Program-made: the position numbers and the translations under genes | Part shown: positions 15,780 through 23,795 of the stretch, in pieces | How the letters are laid out: each line of letters opens with the position of its first letter | Numbering within the stretch: the stretch's first letter is position 1 | The notes under the pieces: model-generated | Seen by the model: only the letters and a program-made list of their open reading frames with translations | The model's database searches: none | Told to the model about the DNA's origin: nothing | NCBI GenBank assembly: GCA_040509755.1 | Contig: JBEVKF010000023.1 | Span: 1-64,000 of the forward strand | Length of the DNA: 64,000 nucleotides | Origin: JACVRW01 sp040509755 | GTDB lineage: Bacteria; Actinomycetota; Thermoleophilia; Solirubrobacterales; Thermoleophilaceae | Direction of reading: 5' to 3'

Positions 15780-16343
15780 ATGCTGATGAAGGCGGGACGG
15801 CCCGCCCGCGCTTGTGGTTTGGTTGTCCCGGTCCTCCTCGCGGGCGGATTCGCTTTCGGCTGCGGCGATAGCCCGGCCGAGCGGCCGGTTCGGCTCGAAA
15901 TCACCGCTCCGACGGATGCCGCGGTGGTCCATGACGGGAGCGTGGAGGTTCGCGGGCTCGTTCACCCGCGGGGGGCGCGCGTACTCGTTCTCGGCCGGCC
16001 CGCCCGGGTTGCCCGGGGTGAGTTCCGCGCGGTGGTCCCTCTCGGGGTGGGATCGAACCTCATCGACGTCGGTGCTAGTGCGGGTGGGGCGGCTCCGGCC
16101 TGGAATGCCCTGCGAGTCACGAGAGAGGTCCTCGTGAAGGTGCCTGATCTGATCGGCGCGACCCGCGATGATGCGATAGCCCGGCTCGACGCTCTGGGCC
16201 TCCGCGCGGACGTCGAGGAGGAAGGCGGCCTGTTGGACACACTGCTTGGCGGCGACTGGATCGTCTGCGCGAGCTCCCCCACCCAGGGCAGTGACGTGCG
16301 GAGGGGGGCCGGCGTCCACCTTACCGTCGCCAAGGCCTGCTGA
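15780..16343 (+). CDS. PASTA-domain lipoprotein
   Basis: Protein of 187 residues. A short basic N-terminus and hydrophobic stretch end in GGFAFGCGDS with a candidate lipobox Cys at residue 28; the -3/-2 residues are not canonical. Residues ~38-115 form a beta-rich Ig-like module (ITAPTDAAVVHDGSVEVRGL). Residues ~120-187 are one PASTA repeat (VPDLIGATRDDAIARLDALG, then GSDVRRGAGVHLTVAK). PASTA domains bind muropeptides or beta-lactam-like ligands and normally sit on PknB-type kinases. Here the gene is convergent with a kinase gene that lacks PASTA repeats; the stops are 7 bp apart. Confidence 0.75.
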   Translation: MLMKAGRPARACGLVVPVLLAGGFAFGCGDSPAERPVRLEITAPTDAAVVHDGSVEVRGLVHPRGARVLVLGRPARVARGEFRAVVPLGVGSNLIDVGASAGGAAPAWNALRVTREVLVKVPDLIGATRDDAIARLDALGLRADVEEEGGLLDTLLGGDWIVCASSPTQGSDVRRGAGVHLTVAKAC

Positions 16344-16350
16344 GCCAGAC

Positions 16351-17844
16351 TTAGCGATCGGGCGTGACGGCAATGAGGCCCACTCGGGGGCGGCCCTGCT
16401 CGCGCTGCACGCCGAAGGCGACCCGGCCCGTGATCGGCTCTCTGCCCAACCTTGACACCACGTATCTGCCGCTCGCTCGGCCGATCGCCCCCGGTCGCAC
16501 CAAGAGGTCCGTGAGCACGTAGCGCTCCGTTGGGTTCTCGGCGAACTGACGCCTGTACTCCCGCACCACGCTCACACGCCCACGCTGGGCATCCGAGGTG
16601 GTGATGCGGCTCACCTCGCGCGCGAGTAACGTCGAGAGCGCTTCGTCGTCCTCTCGGGTGTAAGCGGTCGCAAACGCCTCGACGGCATCCCGCACGTCCG
16701 TCGCCGTCACGGCGCCCGACGCTTCGCGTGCGCCGAGCGGCCCCGCGCCAAGGAGTGCCGCGATCGCCACACCTACGGCCAACAGGGTGCCCGCGGCGAG
16801 GAGCGCCGCGGAGGTGGGGCGGCGCGACGCCCGTCTTAGTTGCGCGGTGACACCACCGTGTCCGCTGGTCCCCGAGGCCGGCTCGGCGACAGGCCCTATG
16901 ACGTACGACCCGTTCGTCAGCGCGAGGGTCTCGCTCCTTTCCCCCGCACGCTCCTCGCCGTTCTGTCCAGTAGCGCGCTGCCGGAAGGCGCCCTCGGGCC
17001 GGACTGCCGACCGGCCAGCCGCGGCGAGCGCCGCTCTGGCCAGCTCGCCGGCGGATCGATAGCGGTCGTTCGGGCGCTTGGCCAGCGCACGCGCCACGAC
17101 GTCGTCGAAGGCCTTCGGCACGCCGGCCGTAGCCGAAGGGCGTGGCGGGGGATCATTCAGGTGGGCAAGGATCGTGCCGGGGACGGACCCGCGAGCGAAC
17201 GGCGGCACACCTGTGAGCGCGGCGTTGAGGACGCAGCCGAGGGCGTACACGTCCGTCCGGGCGTCTGGGCTGTCTCCCTCGAATTGCTCCGGCGCCATGA
17301 AGTCGACCGTCCCGAACCACTCGCCGCTGTCCGTCACGCGCGTGTCGGCGGACGGGTCGAGCGTCAGCCCGAAGTCGCTGAGGTAAACGTGCCCCGAGCC
17401 GTCTTTACCCCCGAGGAGAACGTTGGCAGGCTTGACGTCACGGTGCACGAGACCGACGGCGTGGGCTGCGTCGAGCCCGGCGGCGACCTGCGCCACGATG
17501 GTCGCTGCGTGCACGTGACCGAGCCGGCCCGACCGGTGGATGAGCGCCTGCAGGTCCGTGCCCGGGACCCAGCGCATCAGGAGGTAGAGCCGTCCGTCCT
17601 CCTCACCGGCGCCGTACACGGGAATGACGTTCGGATGTTCGATCGCCGCGGCCACCCGGGACTCCCGTTCGAACCGCGCGCGGAAGTTCGCGTCTGCCGC
17701 CCGCTCGGGGGCGACGAGCTTCAGCGCGACGGCTCGGTCGAGCCCGAGCTGGGTGGCTCGATAGACGACACCCATCCCGCCACGCCCGGCTACGGCTTCG
17801 ATGCGACAGCCGGCGAAAGTCGAGTCCAGGACCAGATCGAACAC
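16351..17844 (-). CDS. Transmembrane serine/threonine protein kinase
   Basis: About 497 residues. The kinase domain (roughly 10-265) is complete: glycine loop GRGGMGVVY, VALKL lysine, HRDVKPANVLL catalytic loop, DFG and APE motifs. A linker precedes one transmembrane helix (ALLAAGTLLAVGVAIAALLG). The extracellular ~120 residues (DVRDAVEAFATAYTREDDEA) look like an NTF2/SnoaL-type sensor instead of the usual PASTA repeats. GTG 17844 is the most economical start, but no good Shine-Dalgarno is seen; a TTG at 17919 would add 25 residues. It should phosphorylate Ser/Thr on cytoplasmic partners in response to an envelope signal. Convergent with the PASTA lipoprotein. Confidence 0.88.
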   Translation of the reverse strand: MFDLVLDSTFAGCRIEAVAGRGGMGVVYRATQLGLDRAVALKLVAPERAADANFRARFERESRVAAAIEHPNVIPVYGAGEEDGRLYLLMRWVPGTDLQALIHRSGRLGHVHAATIVAQVAAGLDAAHAVGLVHRDVKPANVLLGGKDGSGHVYLSDFGLTLDPSADTRVTDSGEWFGTVDFMAPEQFEGDSPDARTDVYALGCVLNAALTGVPPFARGSVPGTILAHLNDPPPRPSATAGVPKAFDDVVARALAKRPNDRYRSAGELARAALAAAGRSAVRPEGAFRQRATGQNGEERAGERSETLALTNGSYVIGPVAEPASGTSGHGGVTAQLRRASRRPTSAALLAAGTLLAVGVAIAALLGAGPLGAREASGAVTATDVRDAVEAFATAYTREDDEALSTLLAREVSRITTSDAQRGRVSVVREYRRQFAENPTERYVLTDLLVRPGAIGRASGRYVVSRLGREPITGRVAFGVQREQGRPRVGLIAVTPDR

Positions 17845-18310
17845 TGCAGAGAGTGTGACGGAGGCGGTCTGATCTCGAGAGACGCGTGGAAACGCTTTGG
17901 AAGCGGCGGACCGCAGCAAGGCGCACCAGCTGAGCGCGATAACCGCTCAGCGAGCGCTACTAGCGACTGGCGGCAGCAGACCGCAGCAGATGCTCGCGCC
18001 CTACACGCAGGAGGTCGCCCGCTCGAGCCGGGCACCGCCCATCGCCGGGAGTCCCCTTCACGACCGGAACGCCGGCCATCACAGCAGCCGACGCACGTGC
18101 CCCGAGCCGACTGAGCGCCTTAGTCGTCCTGCGCCGCCCGTTGCGCTCGTGCAGAAGCGGCGGTCGCAGACGCCCACGCTTGACTCGCCGCGCGCTAGAC
18201 ACCCCCGACGATGCACCCGCGTGCGGCACTCTCGTCGCTCCCGCCTTACGCGTGACAGCGGTCATCGCGCGCACGAGGTCGTGCTCGGCGAATCGCTATT
18301 ACTCCTCGCG
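17845..18310. other. Intergenic region between divergent genes
   Basis: About 466 bp separate the kinase start from the next plus-strand gene. Open frames here show no family resemblance. The kinase may extend into the first 75 bp if the TTG start at 17919 is used. No palindrome or RNA gene recognised. Confidence 0.4.
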
Positions 18311-19180
18311 ATGAGCCATCACGCAGGCGCGCTCGCCTCGGCTTCGGCGCAGGTCGCAGCCGTGCGCGACGATCCGGCGGCGCGTCTTGCATTGATGGCG
18401 CGGGTGTTCCACGGGCCGACGGGCAGCGCACCGCGACACCTGCCGTTCCGACGGGCAGCGTTGTCGTTCATGCGCTGGCAGGCGCGCCGCGGTGTGCTCA
18501 ATCCGCTCGACGCGTCGCCGCCCGGCAGTGTGTGGTGGCGTGCGGTCAACGAACGACTGCTCCGGGACGGATGCGAAACGGTCGCGCTCCTCGGCGGGTT
18601 GGCCGGCGAGCCGTCATCGCACGCCGTGCGTCTCTGGCTGGAGTTCGGCGCGAGACCGACGGGGCGCAACTGGTACCGAGCGCACAACGCGAGCATCGTG
18701 GCCGGATATCTGGAGCACCAGCACCTCGCCGAAGCAGAGGGCACGCCGGAGCGCTTCTTCATGAACGTCGCGCTGCTCCGCGTGCTGTACGCGCACACAC
18801 TCGCCGCGGCGCCGCGTCTGGCGCTCGGACGGTTCGCTCCGCTCGGCCGCGTGCTCGGCGACCCCCGGCTCGGGATGGCCGGCGTCTTCCTCTCACTTCC
18901 CGCCGTGCTGCCAGACCGCTATCCGCTCGCGCTCGACGTGGAGGGCTATATCGCTGGTGAGCAGCGTCTTGGCCGGATGCTCGACTACGCGGTGATCGTG
19001 CCGCGGCTGCAATGCCTGTACGAGTGGTCAGCCGAAGAACTCGGCGAACCACGCCTGGTTGAGCTGGTGCGCGACGGCAACCCGATCTACGCCTGGCCCT
19101 TCGAGCAGCGACACGTATGGCGCACTCCGAAGATGACGTTCGCGGCGCGGGTACTCGAACGCATCACAAGGGCTCGCTGA
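18311..19180 (+). CDS. Conserved hypothetical protein
   Basis: Protein of 289 residues. It has an Arg/Trp-rich middle (RHLPFRRAALSFMRWQARRG), VWWRAVNERLLRDGCETVAL, ARPTGRNWYRAHNASIVAGYL, a long hydrophobic/helical segment around 150-215 (RVLGDPRLGMAGVFLSLPAV), and a C-terminus ending NPIYAWPFEQRHVWRTPKMTF. I recall full-length actinobacterial relatives without an assigned function. The ATG at 18311 begins the conserved region; upstream in-frame codons lack similarity and there is no clear Shine-Dalgarno. Not in an operon. Function not identified. Confidence 0.65.
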   Translation: MSHHAGALASASAQVAAVRDDPAARLALMARVFHGPTGSAPRHLPFRRAALSFMRWQARRGVLNPLDASPPGSVWWRAVNERLLRDGCETVALLGGLAGEPSSHAVRLWLEFGARPTGRNWYRAHNASIVAGYLEHQHLAEAEGTPERFFMNVALLRVLYAHTLAAAPRLALGRFAPLGRVLGDPRLGMAGVFLSLPAVLPDRYPLALDVEGYIAGEQRLGRMLDYAVIVPRLQCLYEWSAEELGEPRLVELVRDGNPIYAWPFEQRHVWRTPKMTFAARVLERITRAR

Positions 19181-19277
19181 AGCCAGAGTAGCCAGGAGTA
19201 CCGCCCCGTTTCCAGGCGAACCTTGCCGCGTCTACTCCCGCACCCCGGCGGCTTCGGGGGTCCGATTCGGGCTTGGG

Positions 19278-19550
19278 CTAGGCGTCGTACCGGCCGCCAA
19301 GCGCCGCCGGCTGGGGCCGACTCTTGTGCCCGGCTTCTTTGATGATCGCCGGGACGTCGGGGTCGGAGAGGAAGTTCTGAAAGCCCTCCTCGTCCCAGTC
19401 GAAGAGCACCCAGACCCTGTCGTCCTCATTGGGATCGCGAAAGACGGTCGCACCCTTGGACCCGTGCTGCTTTCGCTTCTCGGCGCCCTTGGTTGAGAAG
19501 ATTGTCAAGAAGCGGTCGAAGTCCTCGACCTGCGTGGTGGCCAGAAACAT
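19278..19550 (-). CDS. Small ABM-like (dimeric alpha-beta barrel) protein
   Basis: Protein of 90 residues: MFLATTQVEDFDRFLTIFST, GSKGATVFRDPNEDDRVWVL, WDEEGFQNFLSDPDVPAII. The pattern fits the dimeric alpha/beta-barrel group that includes antibiotic-biosynthesis-monooxygenase-like and cyclase-like proteins, but the family name is not certain. AGAGGAGAGAC before ATG 19550 is a strong ribosome binding site and fixes the start. Monocistronic; a tRNA relic and hairpin lie upstream. Role unknown. Confidence 0.75.
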   Translation of the reverse strand: MFLATTQVEDFDRFLTIFSTKGAEKRKQHGSKGATVFRDPNEDDRVWVLFDWDEEGFQNFLSDPDVPAIIKEAGHKSRPQPAALGGRYDA

Positions 19551-19604
19551 GTCTCTCCTCTTTCGGGAGTGTCGGCGCCCTCCGGCGACATTGCGCGCAC
19601 AGTA

Positions 19605-19660
19605 TCGCGCTCTGGTAGCGCTTCGGACGAAGGTCGCGGGGTTCGAGTCCGCCCCCCGCT
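19605..19660 (+). pseudogene. Degenerate tRNA relic lacking its anticodon loop
   Basis: GGTAGCGCTTCGGACGAAGG followed by TCGCGGGGTTCGAGTCCGC resembles the 3' two thirds of an elongator tRNA (D-stem end, anticodon stem, T arm). CTTCGGA runs straight into CGAAG: the anticodon loop, CTCATAATC in the tRNA it most resembles, is absent. The T stem also has one inserted G and one missing C. The 5' acceptor strand is not recognisable. A hairpin terminator follows at 19668. Not functional. Confidence 0.4.
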
Positions 19661-19667
19661 GCTCAGA

Positions 19668-19689
19668 GAGGCCCGCACTGGCGGGCCTC
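19668..19689 (+). terminator. Hairpin terminator after the tRNA relic
   Basis: GAGGCCCGC-ACTG-GCGGGCCTC is a perfect nine-base-pair stem with a four-base loop, directly downstream of the degenerate tRNA. This spacing is normal for tRNA genes, supporting the view that the relic was once a real tRNA unit. Confidence 0.65.
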
Positions 19690-19809
19690 CGTCGTGAAGG
19701 GCCGGGTGCGAAGGGAGCACCGTGTTGCCATATGGTGCCGACGCCGACTGGGCGAGCGGCTTGCGCACGCGACCGCGGCGACCAGCGCCAACGCCGTGAT
19801 TGCCACACG

Positions 19810-19891
19810 CTTGTCCCGACGGGAAGGGTCTGAGAGTGTCGCTTTGCGCTGAGTCGGTTTCCTACGAAGGGGGTCTTCGCCTGAGCGTCTC
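19810..19891 (+). repeat. Dispersed leader repeat, copy A, with collapsed gene
   Basis: 68 bases (19810-19877) align without gaps to 33142-33209 with 14 mismatches (about 79 percent), including TCTGAGA, GAGTCGGTT and CTACGAAGG. In copy B this leader ends in the ribosome binding site of a 109-residue protein. In copy A it runs directly into TCGCCTGAGCGTCTC (19877-19891), which is identical to the last 15 coding bases before the stop region of the copy B gene (33523-33537). Copy A is therefore read as a leader-gene module whose coding part was deleted. Confidence 0.65.
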
Positions 19892-19907
19892 GCCCTAATA
19901 GCAAGCT

Positions 19908-20963
19908 TCACTGAGCGCTCCCTCGTCCGGGAGCGGCCCCCGCGCGGCTGGGCCAGAGTCGCCAGGCCACCTCGCCGAAAGCGAGCCCGATAAGAATCCC
20001 GAGCGAGCTGTCGGCCACGCGCTCGAGGCCGACGTCGTCGCCCTGGAAGTCGACAGCGCTCAGCATGAACAGGACGGTGGGTGTGATCAGCGCCACGAGC
20101 CAGAAGTAGCCACGCTCGTCGAGCGCAAACAGGCCGAAGGCGGCCACAGCGGCGCCCGCGGCGAGCGCCCAGGGCTCGTGAGTTGCGAAGGTGATGGCGA
20201 TTATCAATCCCGCGCCGGCGAAGGTTCCGACGGCGCGCTGCACGCTCCGCACGCGCGTTGCCCGTTCCTCCGGCTGGAGGATCGCGAGAGTCGTGAGCGG
20301 CACCCAGTAGCCGTGCGCGAGATCGATCACGAGGTAGAAGAGGGTGCTCGCCGCCACCGCGAGTCCGAGCCGCGCGGCGTGGGCCCGGAGCGCCGGGTCG
20401 CGGCCGGTGACGGCTTGCCGCACCGCCCTGAGTGAGTCACTGACCACTCGCTTCGAGGCCTCTGGTCCACTGCGGGCGGCGACCATAAGGGCGAGGCCTG
20501 CGATCGCTCCGAGTGAGAACCAGAGCAGCCGCTCGCCGAACGGCTCGGGGCTCGCCGGGAGGCCACACAGGACCACGAACACCGCCGCGGTAGCAAAGCC
20601 GAGGATGCCGCCTGCCCGCCCGGCGGCGCGGGCAAAGGCCCACCCGCTCACCCACAAGAGCGTCACTACGACCACGGCCCACTCGTAGTCTCGAACGACG
20701 TTGGCGAGCGCGAACGCCGCCAGCTCGCTCACTACCGCGAGCGAGCCCCACCACAGCCGTGAGCGGAGTCCCGCGTCCGGTATGCACAGCGACGTGTTCA
20801 GCCCGCCGATCCCGGCGATCAGGCCGAGCACCGCCTCGCCGGAGGCGATCCCGATCGCCAGTGGCCCGACCGTGGCGACCGCGCCGGCGATCCCCGCTCG
20901 CCATTCGAGCCCATGCTCCTCCGTGCGAAACGCGTCCCTGACGAGATCCCGCGCGGCGGACAT
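19908..20963 (-). CDS. FUSC family (aromatic acid exporter-like) membrane protein
   Basis: Protein of 351 residues with many hydrophobic helices in two bundles (about 25-155 and 195-335), as in FUSC/ArAE-type proteins of fusaric-acid-resistance exporters. Landmarks: AGIAGAVATVGPLAIGIASG, WWGSLAVVSELAAFALANVV, YWVPLTTLAILQPE (the family's signature loop near 220), QRAVGTFAGAGLII and VADSSLGILIGLAFGEVAWR. The protein is shorter than canonical FUSC (600-700 residues), with a reduced cytoplasmic domain. Divergent from ornithine aminotransferase (58 bp). A 45-base piece of its 3' coding end recurs at 22280. Confidence 0.8.
   Translation of the reverse strand: MSAARDLVRDAFRTEEHGLEWRAGIAGAVATVGPLAIGIASGEAVLGLIAGIGGLNTSLCIPDAGLRSRLWWGSLAVVSELAAFALANVVRDYEWAVVVVTLLWVSGWAFARAAGRAGGILGFATAAVFVVLCGLPASPEPFGERLLWFSLGAIAGLALMVAARSGPEASKRVVSDSLRAVRQAVTGRDPALRAHAARLGLAVAASTLFYLVIDLAHGYWVPLTTLAILQPEERATRVRSVQRAVGTFAGAGLIIAITFATHEPWALAAGAAVAAFGLFALDERGYFWLVALITPTVLFMLSAVDFQGDDVGLERVADSSLGILIGLAFGEVAWRLWPSRAGAAPGRGSAQ
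19971..20015. repeat. 45-bp duplicated segment, copy within the FUSC gene
   Basis: This stretch encodes (minus strand) ADSSLGILIGLAFGE of the FUSC protein. It matches 22280-22324 with a single mismatch. The second copy lies beyond the ornithine aminotransferase gene in non-coding DNA. Confidence 0.85.
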
Positions 20964-21021
20964 CGCGTGCGATCTTCTCCGATCCGCGCACCACGACGCA
21001 CCGACCGTCTAGATTCGCGGA

Positions 21022-22242
21022 ATGGGGGTCGACCAAGCTCAGGGCGCAGCGCGGGCAATCGAGCTCGAACGGCGCTACGGGGCGCGTAACTACCACCCCC
21101 TCCCCGTCGTCGTGGCGCGTGGCAAGGGTGCATGGGTCTACGACGAGCAGGGCCGCGCGTACCTCGACGCCCTGTCGGCGTACTCGGCGCTCAACTTCGG
21201 CCACCTGCATCCGCGTCTCGTGCGCGCCGCCACCGCGCAGCTCGAGCGCCTGACGCTCACCAGCCGCGCGTTCTACAACGACCAGCTCGGCAGCTTCTGC
21301 CACGAGCTTTCGGAGCTGTGCGGCAAGGAGCTGGTGCTTCCGATGAACACCGGCGCGGAGGCTGTCGAGACGGCCATCAAGGCCGCCCGGAAGTGGGGCT
21401 ACGAGCGCAAGGGCGTGGCCGACGGTAAGGCGCGGATCATTGTCTGCCAAGGGAACTTCCACGGGCGCACGACCACGATCGTGTCGTTCTCCGACGACCC
21501 GCTCGCGCGCACCGGCTTCGCTCCCTTCGCGCCGGGCTTCGAGGCGATTCCGTACGGCGACGCCGCCGCGCTCGAGGCTGCGATCGACGAGAACACCGTC
21601 GCGTTTCTCGTCGAGCCGATCCAGGGCGAGGCGGGCGTGATCATCCCACCGGACGGCTATCTGACGCGCGTGCGGGAGATCTGCACAGGGGCCGGCGTCC
21701 TAATGATCGCCGACGAGATCCAGTCGGGTCTGGGCCGCACCGGACGGACCTTCGGCTGCGACCACGAGGAGGTCACGCCCGATGTCGTGCTGCTCGGCAA
21801 GGCGCTCGGCGGCGGCATCCTGCCGCTCTCGGCCGTGGTGGCCGACGACAAGGTGCTCGGCGTCTTTCGCCCAGGTGAGCACGGAAGCACGTTCGGCGGC
21901 AACCCGCTTGCCTGCGCCGTGGGACGCGAGGCCCTGCGCGTCCTAGTCGATGAGGAGCTTGCCGAGCGCTCGGAGTCGCTCGGGAGGCAGTTCCTCGAGG
22001 AGCTGCGCGCACTGCGCCACCCCGCGGTCGCCGCGGTGCGCGGGCGCGGGCTGTGGGTCGCCTTCGACATGGCGCCCGGCGCCCCGGCCGCGCGCGAGAT
22101 CTGCGAGCGCCTGCTTGCGGCCGGTGTCCTGTGCAAGGACGCGCACGAGACCACGGTGAGGCTGGCCCCGCCGCTGATCGTGAGCCGCGCGGACCTGGAC
22201 TGGTGCCTCGAGCGACTCGACGGAGTGCTCGCGCGCGTGTGA
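21022..22242 (+). CDS. rocD: Ornithine--oxo-acid aminotransferase
   Basis: Class III PLP aminotransferase of 406 residues, the expected length. It moves the delta-amino group of ornithine to 2-oxoglutarate, giving glutamate semialdehyde in arginine/proline interconversion. Landmarks: ARNYHPLPVVVARGKGAWVY, DALSAYSALNFGHLHP, LPMNTGAEAVETAIKAARKW (cofactor phosphate and ornithine pocket), CQGNFHGRTTTIVSFS, IADEIQSGLGRTG (Asp to PLP nitrogen) and LLGKALGGG with the Schiff-base lysine. The YSALNFGH and GAEAVE signatures favour ornithine over acetylornithine or GABA. It appears monocistronic and is flanked by a FUSC gene and a short FUSC-derived remnant. Confidence 0.9.
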   Translation: MGVDQAQGAARAIELERRYGARNYHPLPVVVARGKGAWVYDEQGRAYLDALSAYSALNFGHLHPRLVRAATAQLERLTLTSRAFYNDQLGSFCHELSELCGKELVLPMNTGAEAVETAIKAARKWGYERKGVADGKARIIVCQGNFHGRTTTIVSFSDDPLARTGFAPFAPGFEAIPYGDAAALEAAIDENTVAFLVEPIQGEAGVIIPPDGYLTRVREICTGAGVLMIADEIQSGLGRTGRTFGCDHEEVTPDVVLLGKALGGGILPLSAVVADDKVLGVFRPGEHGSTFGGNPLACAVGREALRVLVDEELAERSESLGRQFLEELRALRHPAVAAVRGRGLWVAFDMAPGAPAAREICERLLAAGVLCKDAHETTVRLAPPLIVSRADLDWCLERLDGVLARV

Positions 22243-22279
22243 GCGTCCTCGTGTCGGCGGTCGAGACAGCGAGCGGCTG

Positions 22280-22324
22280 CTCGCCGAACGCGAGCCCGAT
22301 AAGAATCCCGAGCGAGCTGTCGGC
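22280..22324. repeat. 45-bp duplicated FUSC fragment, intergenic copy
   Basis: The segment repeats 19971-20015 with one mismatch, in the same orientation. On the minus strand it still reads DSSLGILIGLAFGE, but it has no surrounding FUSC coding sequence. It lies between rocD and the EamA gene. Confidence 0.85.
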
Positions 22325-22338
22325 TATCACTTGACGGC

Positions 22339-23250
22339 GTGACGACGGCGGCGGTGGCGCCCGAGGAGTCGCGCCGCCGGCGGCGCGGGCAGATCTACGT
22401 GGCACTCGCCGCGGTCGCCTGGTCGACCGCCGGCGTCCTCCAGCGCCAGCTCACGCTCGACACCGCCACACAGGTCGTCGGCCGCGCCGCGTTCGCGAGC
22501 GTCGCGCTGCTCGCGTACGTCGCGATCGTGGAACGCGGCCGGGTGGTGCAGGCGTTCAGGTCCGTCGGGCTCGCCGGCGTAGCGGTGGCGCTTTGCGTCG
22601 CGACCGCGTCGGGCAGCTTCATCGCCGCGCTCAACCACACGAGCGTCGCACGCGTTCTGTTCATCCTGGCCCTCGCCCCGGTGCTCGCCGCGCTGCTAGC
22701 CCGCGTCACGCTGGGAGAGCCGATCACGCGGCGCACAGGCGTGGCTATGGCCTTGGCGCTGGCCGGCGTCACGCTGATGCTGGGCGCCCCGGGCGAGGGC
22801 AGCCTCGTGGGCGACGGCCTCTCGTTCGTCACGGCGCTCGCTTTCGCGCTGATGATCGTGATCACGCGCTGGCGCCACGACGTGTCGATGGCGCCGGCCA
22901 CCTGCCTCTCGCAGGTAATCCTGGTGGTGGCCTTCATGCCCTTCGCCAGCCCCGGCGAGATCACCGGCGACGCTGTCTTCTGGCTGGCGCTGCTCGGCAT
23001 CGGTCAGATCGGGCTCGGCTTCGCGCTGCTAACCGTTGGCGCGCGGCTGATACCGGCCGCGCAGGTGGGCCTCATCACACTGCTCGAGGTCGTCCTCGGC
23101 CCCCTGTGGGTGTGGCTTGCGCTGGACGAGCGCCCTACCACGCTCACGCTCGTCGGCGGCGCGATCGTGATCGTCGCGATCGTGATCCAGACGCGCGGCG
23201 CGCCGCCATCCGAGCCGGACGGCGAGCGGGCCCTCCCGGCACCGCACTAG
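22339..23250 (+). CDS. EamA (DMT) family transporter
   Basis: Integral membrane protein of 303 residues with two EamA repeats of five helices each, typical of drug/metabolite transporters. First repeat: GQIYVALAAVAWSTAGVLQR to AGVTLMLGAPGEG. Second: GDGLSFVTALAFALMIVITR to LVGGAIVIVAIVIQTRG. The characteristic LEVVLGPLWVWLALDERPT lies near the end of repeat two. The TTG/GTG region just before 22339 offers no clear Shine-Dalgarno; 22339 gives the normal N-terminus. Likely exports a small metabolite such as an amino acid; neighbouring rocD makes that plausible but unproven. Confidence 0.85.
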   Translation: MTTAAVAPEESRRRRRGQIYVALAAVAWSTAGVLQRQLTLDTATQVVGRAAFASVALLAYVAIVERGRVVQAFRSVGLAGVAVALCVATASGSFIAALNHTSVARVLFILALAPVLAALLARVTLGEPITRRTGVAMALALAGVTLMLGAPGEGSLVGDGLSFVTALAFALMIVITRWRHDVSMAPATCLSQVILVVAFMPFASPGEITGDAVFWLALLGIGQIGLGFALLTVGARLIPAAQVGLITLLEVVLGPLWVWLALDERPTTLTLVGGAIVIVAIVIQTRGAPPSEPDGERALPAPH

Positions 23251-23323
23251 GAACCCGCGGTGAGGCGTAGAGCGGTTGCGCTCTGCTCGAGTCTGGGCGA
23301 TTGGCCGCGATTAGAGTACGCGC

Positions 23324-23758
23324 ATGAAGCTGTTCAGCCAGGACAAGAAGATTGAGTCGCTCAAGCGCGCCCCGCTCTTCGAAGGTCTCTCGCGCAAGGA
23401 ACTCGTCCAACTCGCCCGCCTGACCGACGACGTCGAAGTTCCGGCCGGGAAGGTGCTGTGCAAGGAAGGAGACCTCGGGCACGAGTTCTTCGTACTCGTA
23501 GACGGCAAGGTCGACGTCGCCAGGAACGGCAGGCGCGTGGCGACGCTCGGGGCCGGCGACTTCGTCGGGGAGATCTCGCTGCTCGAGCCGACGCCGCGCA
23601 CTGCAACCGTCACGGCGAAGACGGCGCTGCGCTTCTTCGTGCTCACGCCCAAGGCTCTCCAGCAAGTGCTCGACGAGAACCCGAGCGTCGAGCGCAAGGT
23701 CTTGCGGGCGCTCGCGCGACGAGTCCTGGAGCTCTCCCGCGACCCGACCCTCGCCTAG
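23324..23758 (+). CDS. Cyclic nucleotide-binding domain protein without DNA-binding domain
   Basis: Protein of 144 residues consisting almost wholly of one cNMP-binding domain: LKRAPLFEGLSRKELVQLAR, VPAGKVLCKEGDLGHEFFVL, and the phosphate-binding cassette GDFVGEISLLEPTPRTATV near 84-102, with the expected FGE-like FVGEIS and Arg. No helix-turn-helix follows, unlike Crp/Fnr regulators, so it should act as a ligand-sensing subunit or adaptor. Stand-alone gene between an EamA transporter and a convergent MFS pump. Confidence 0.85.
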   Translation: MKLFSQDKKIESLKRAPLFEGLSRKELVQLARLTDDVEVPAGKVLCKEGDLGHEFFVLVDGKVDVARNGRRVATLGAGDFVGEISLLEPTPRTATVTAKTALRFFVLTPKALQQVLDENPSVERKVLRALARRVLELSRDPTLA

Positions 23759-23795
23759 ACCGGCTGGGCCCGCATCGCCGCCGGGCTAGGGGAGG

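Noticed and set aside
207..19689. Genomic island bounded by the two tRNA relics
   Set aside because: The relics are different in sequence and no integrase, excisionase or phage gene lies between them.
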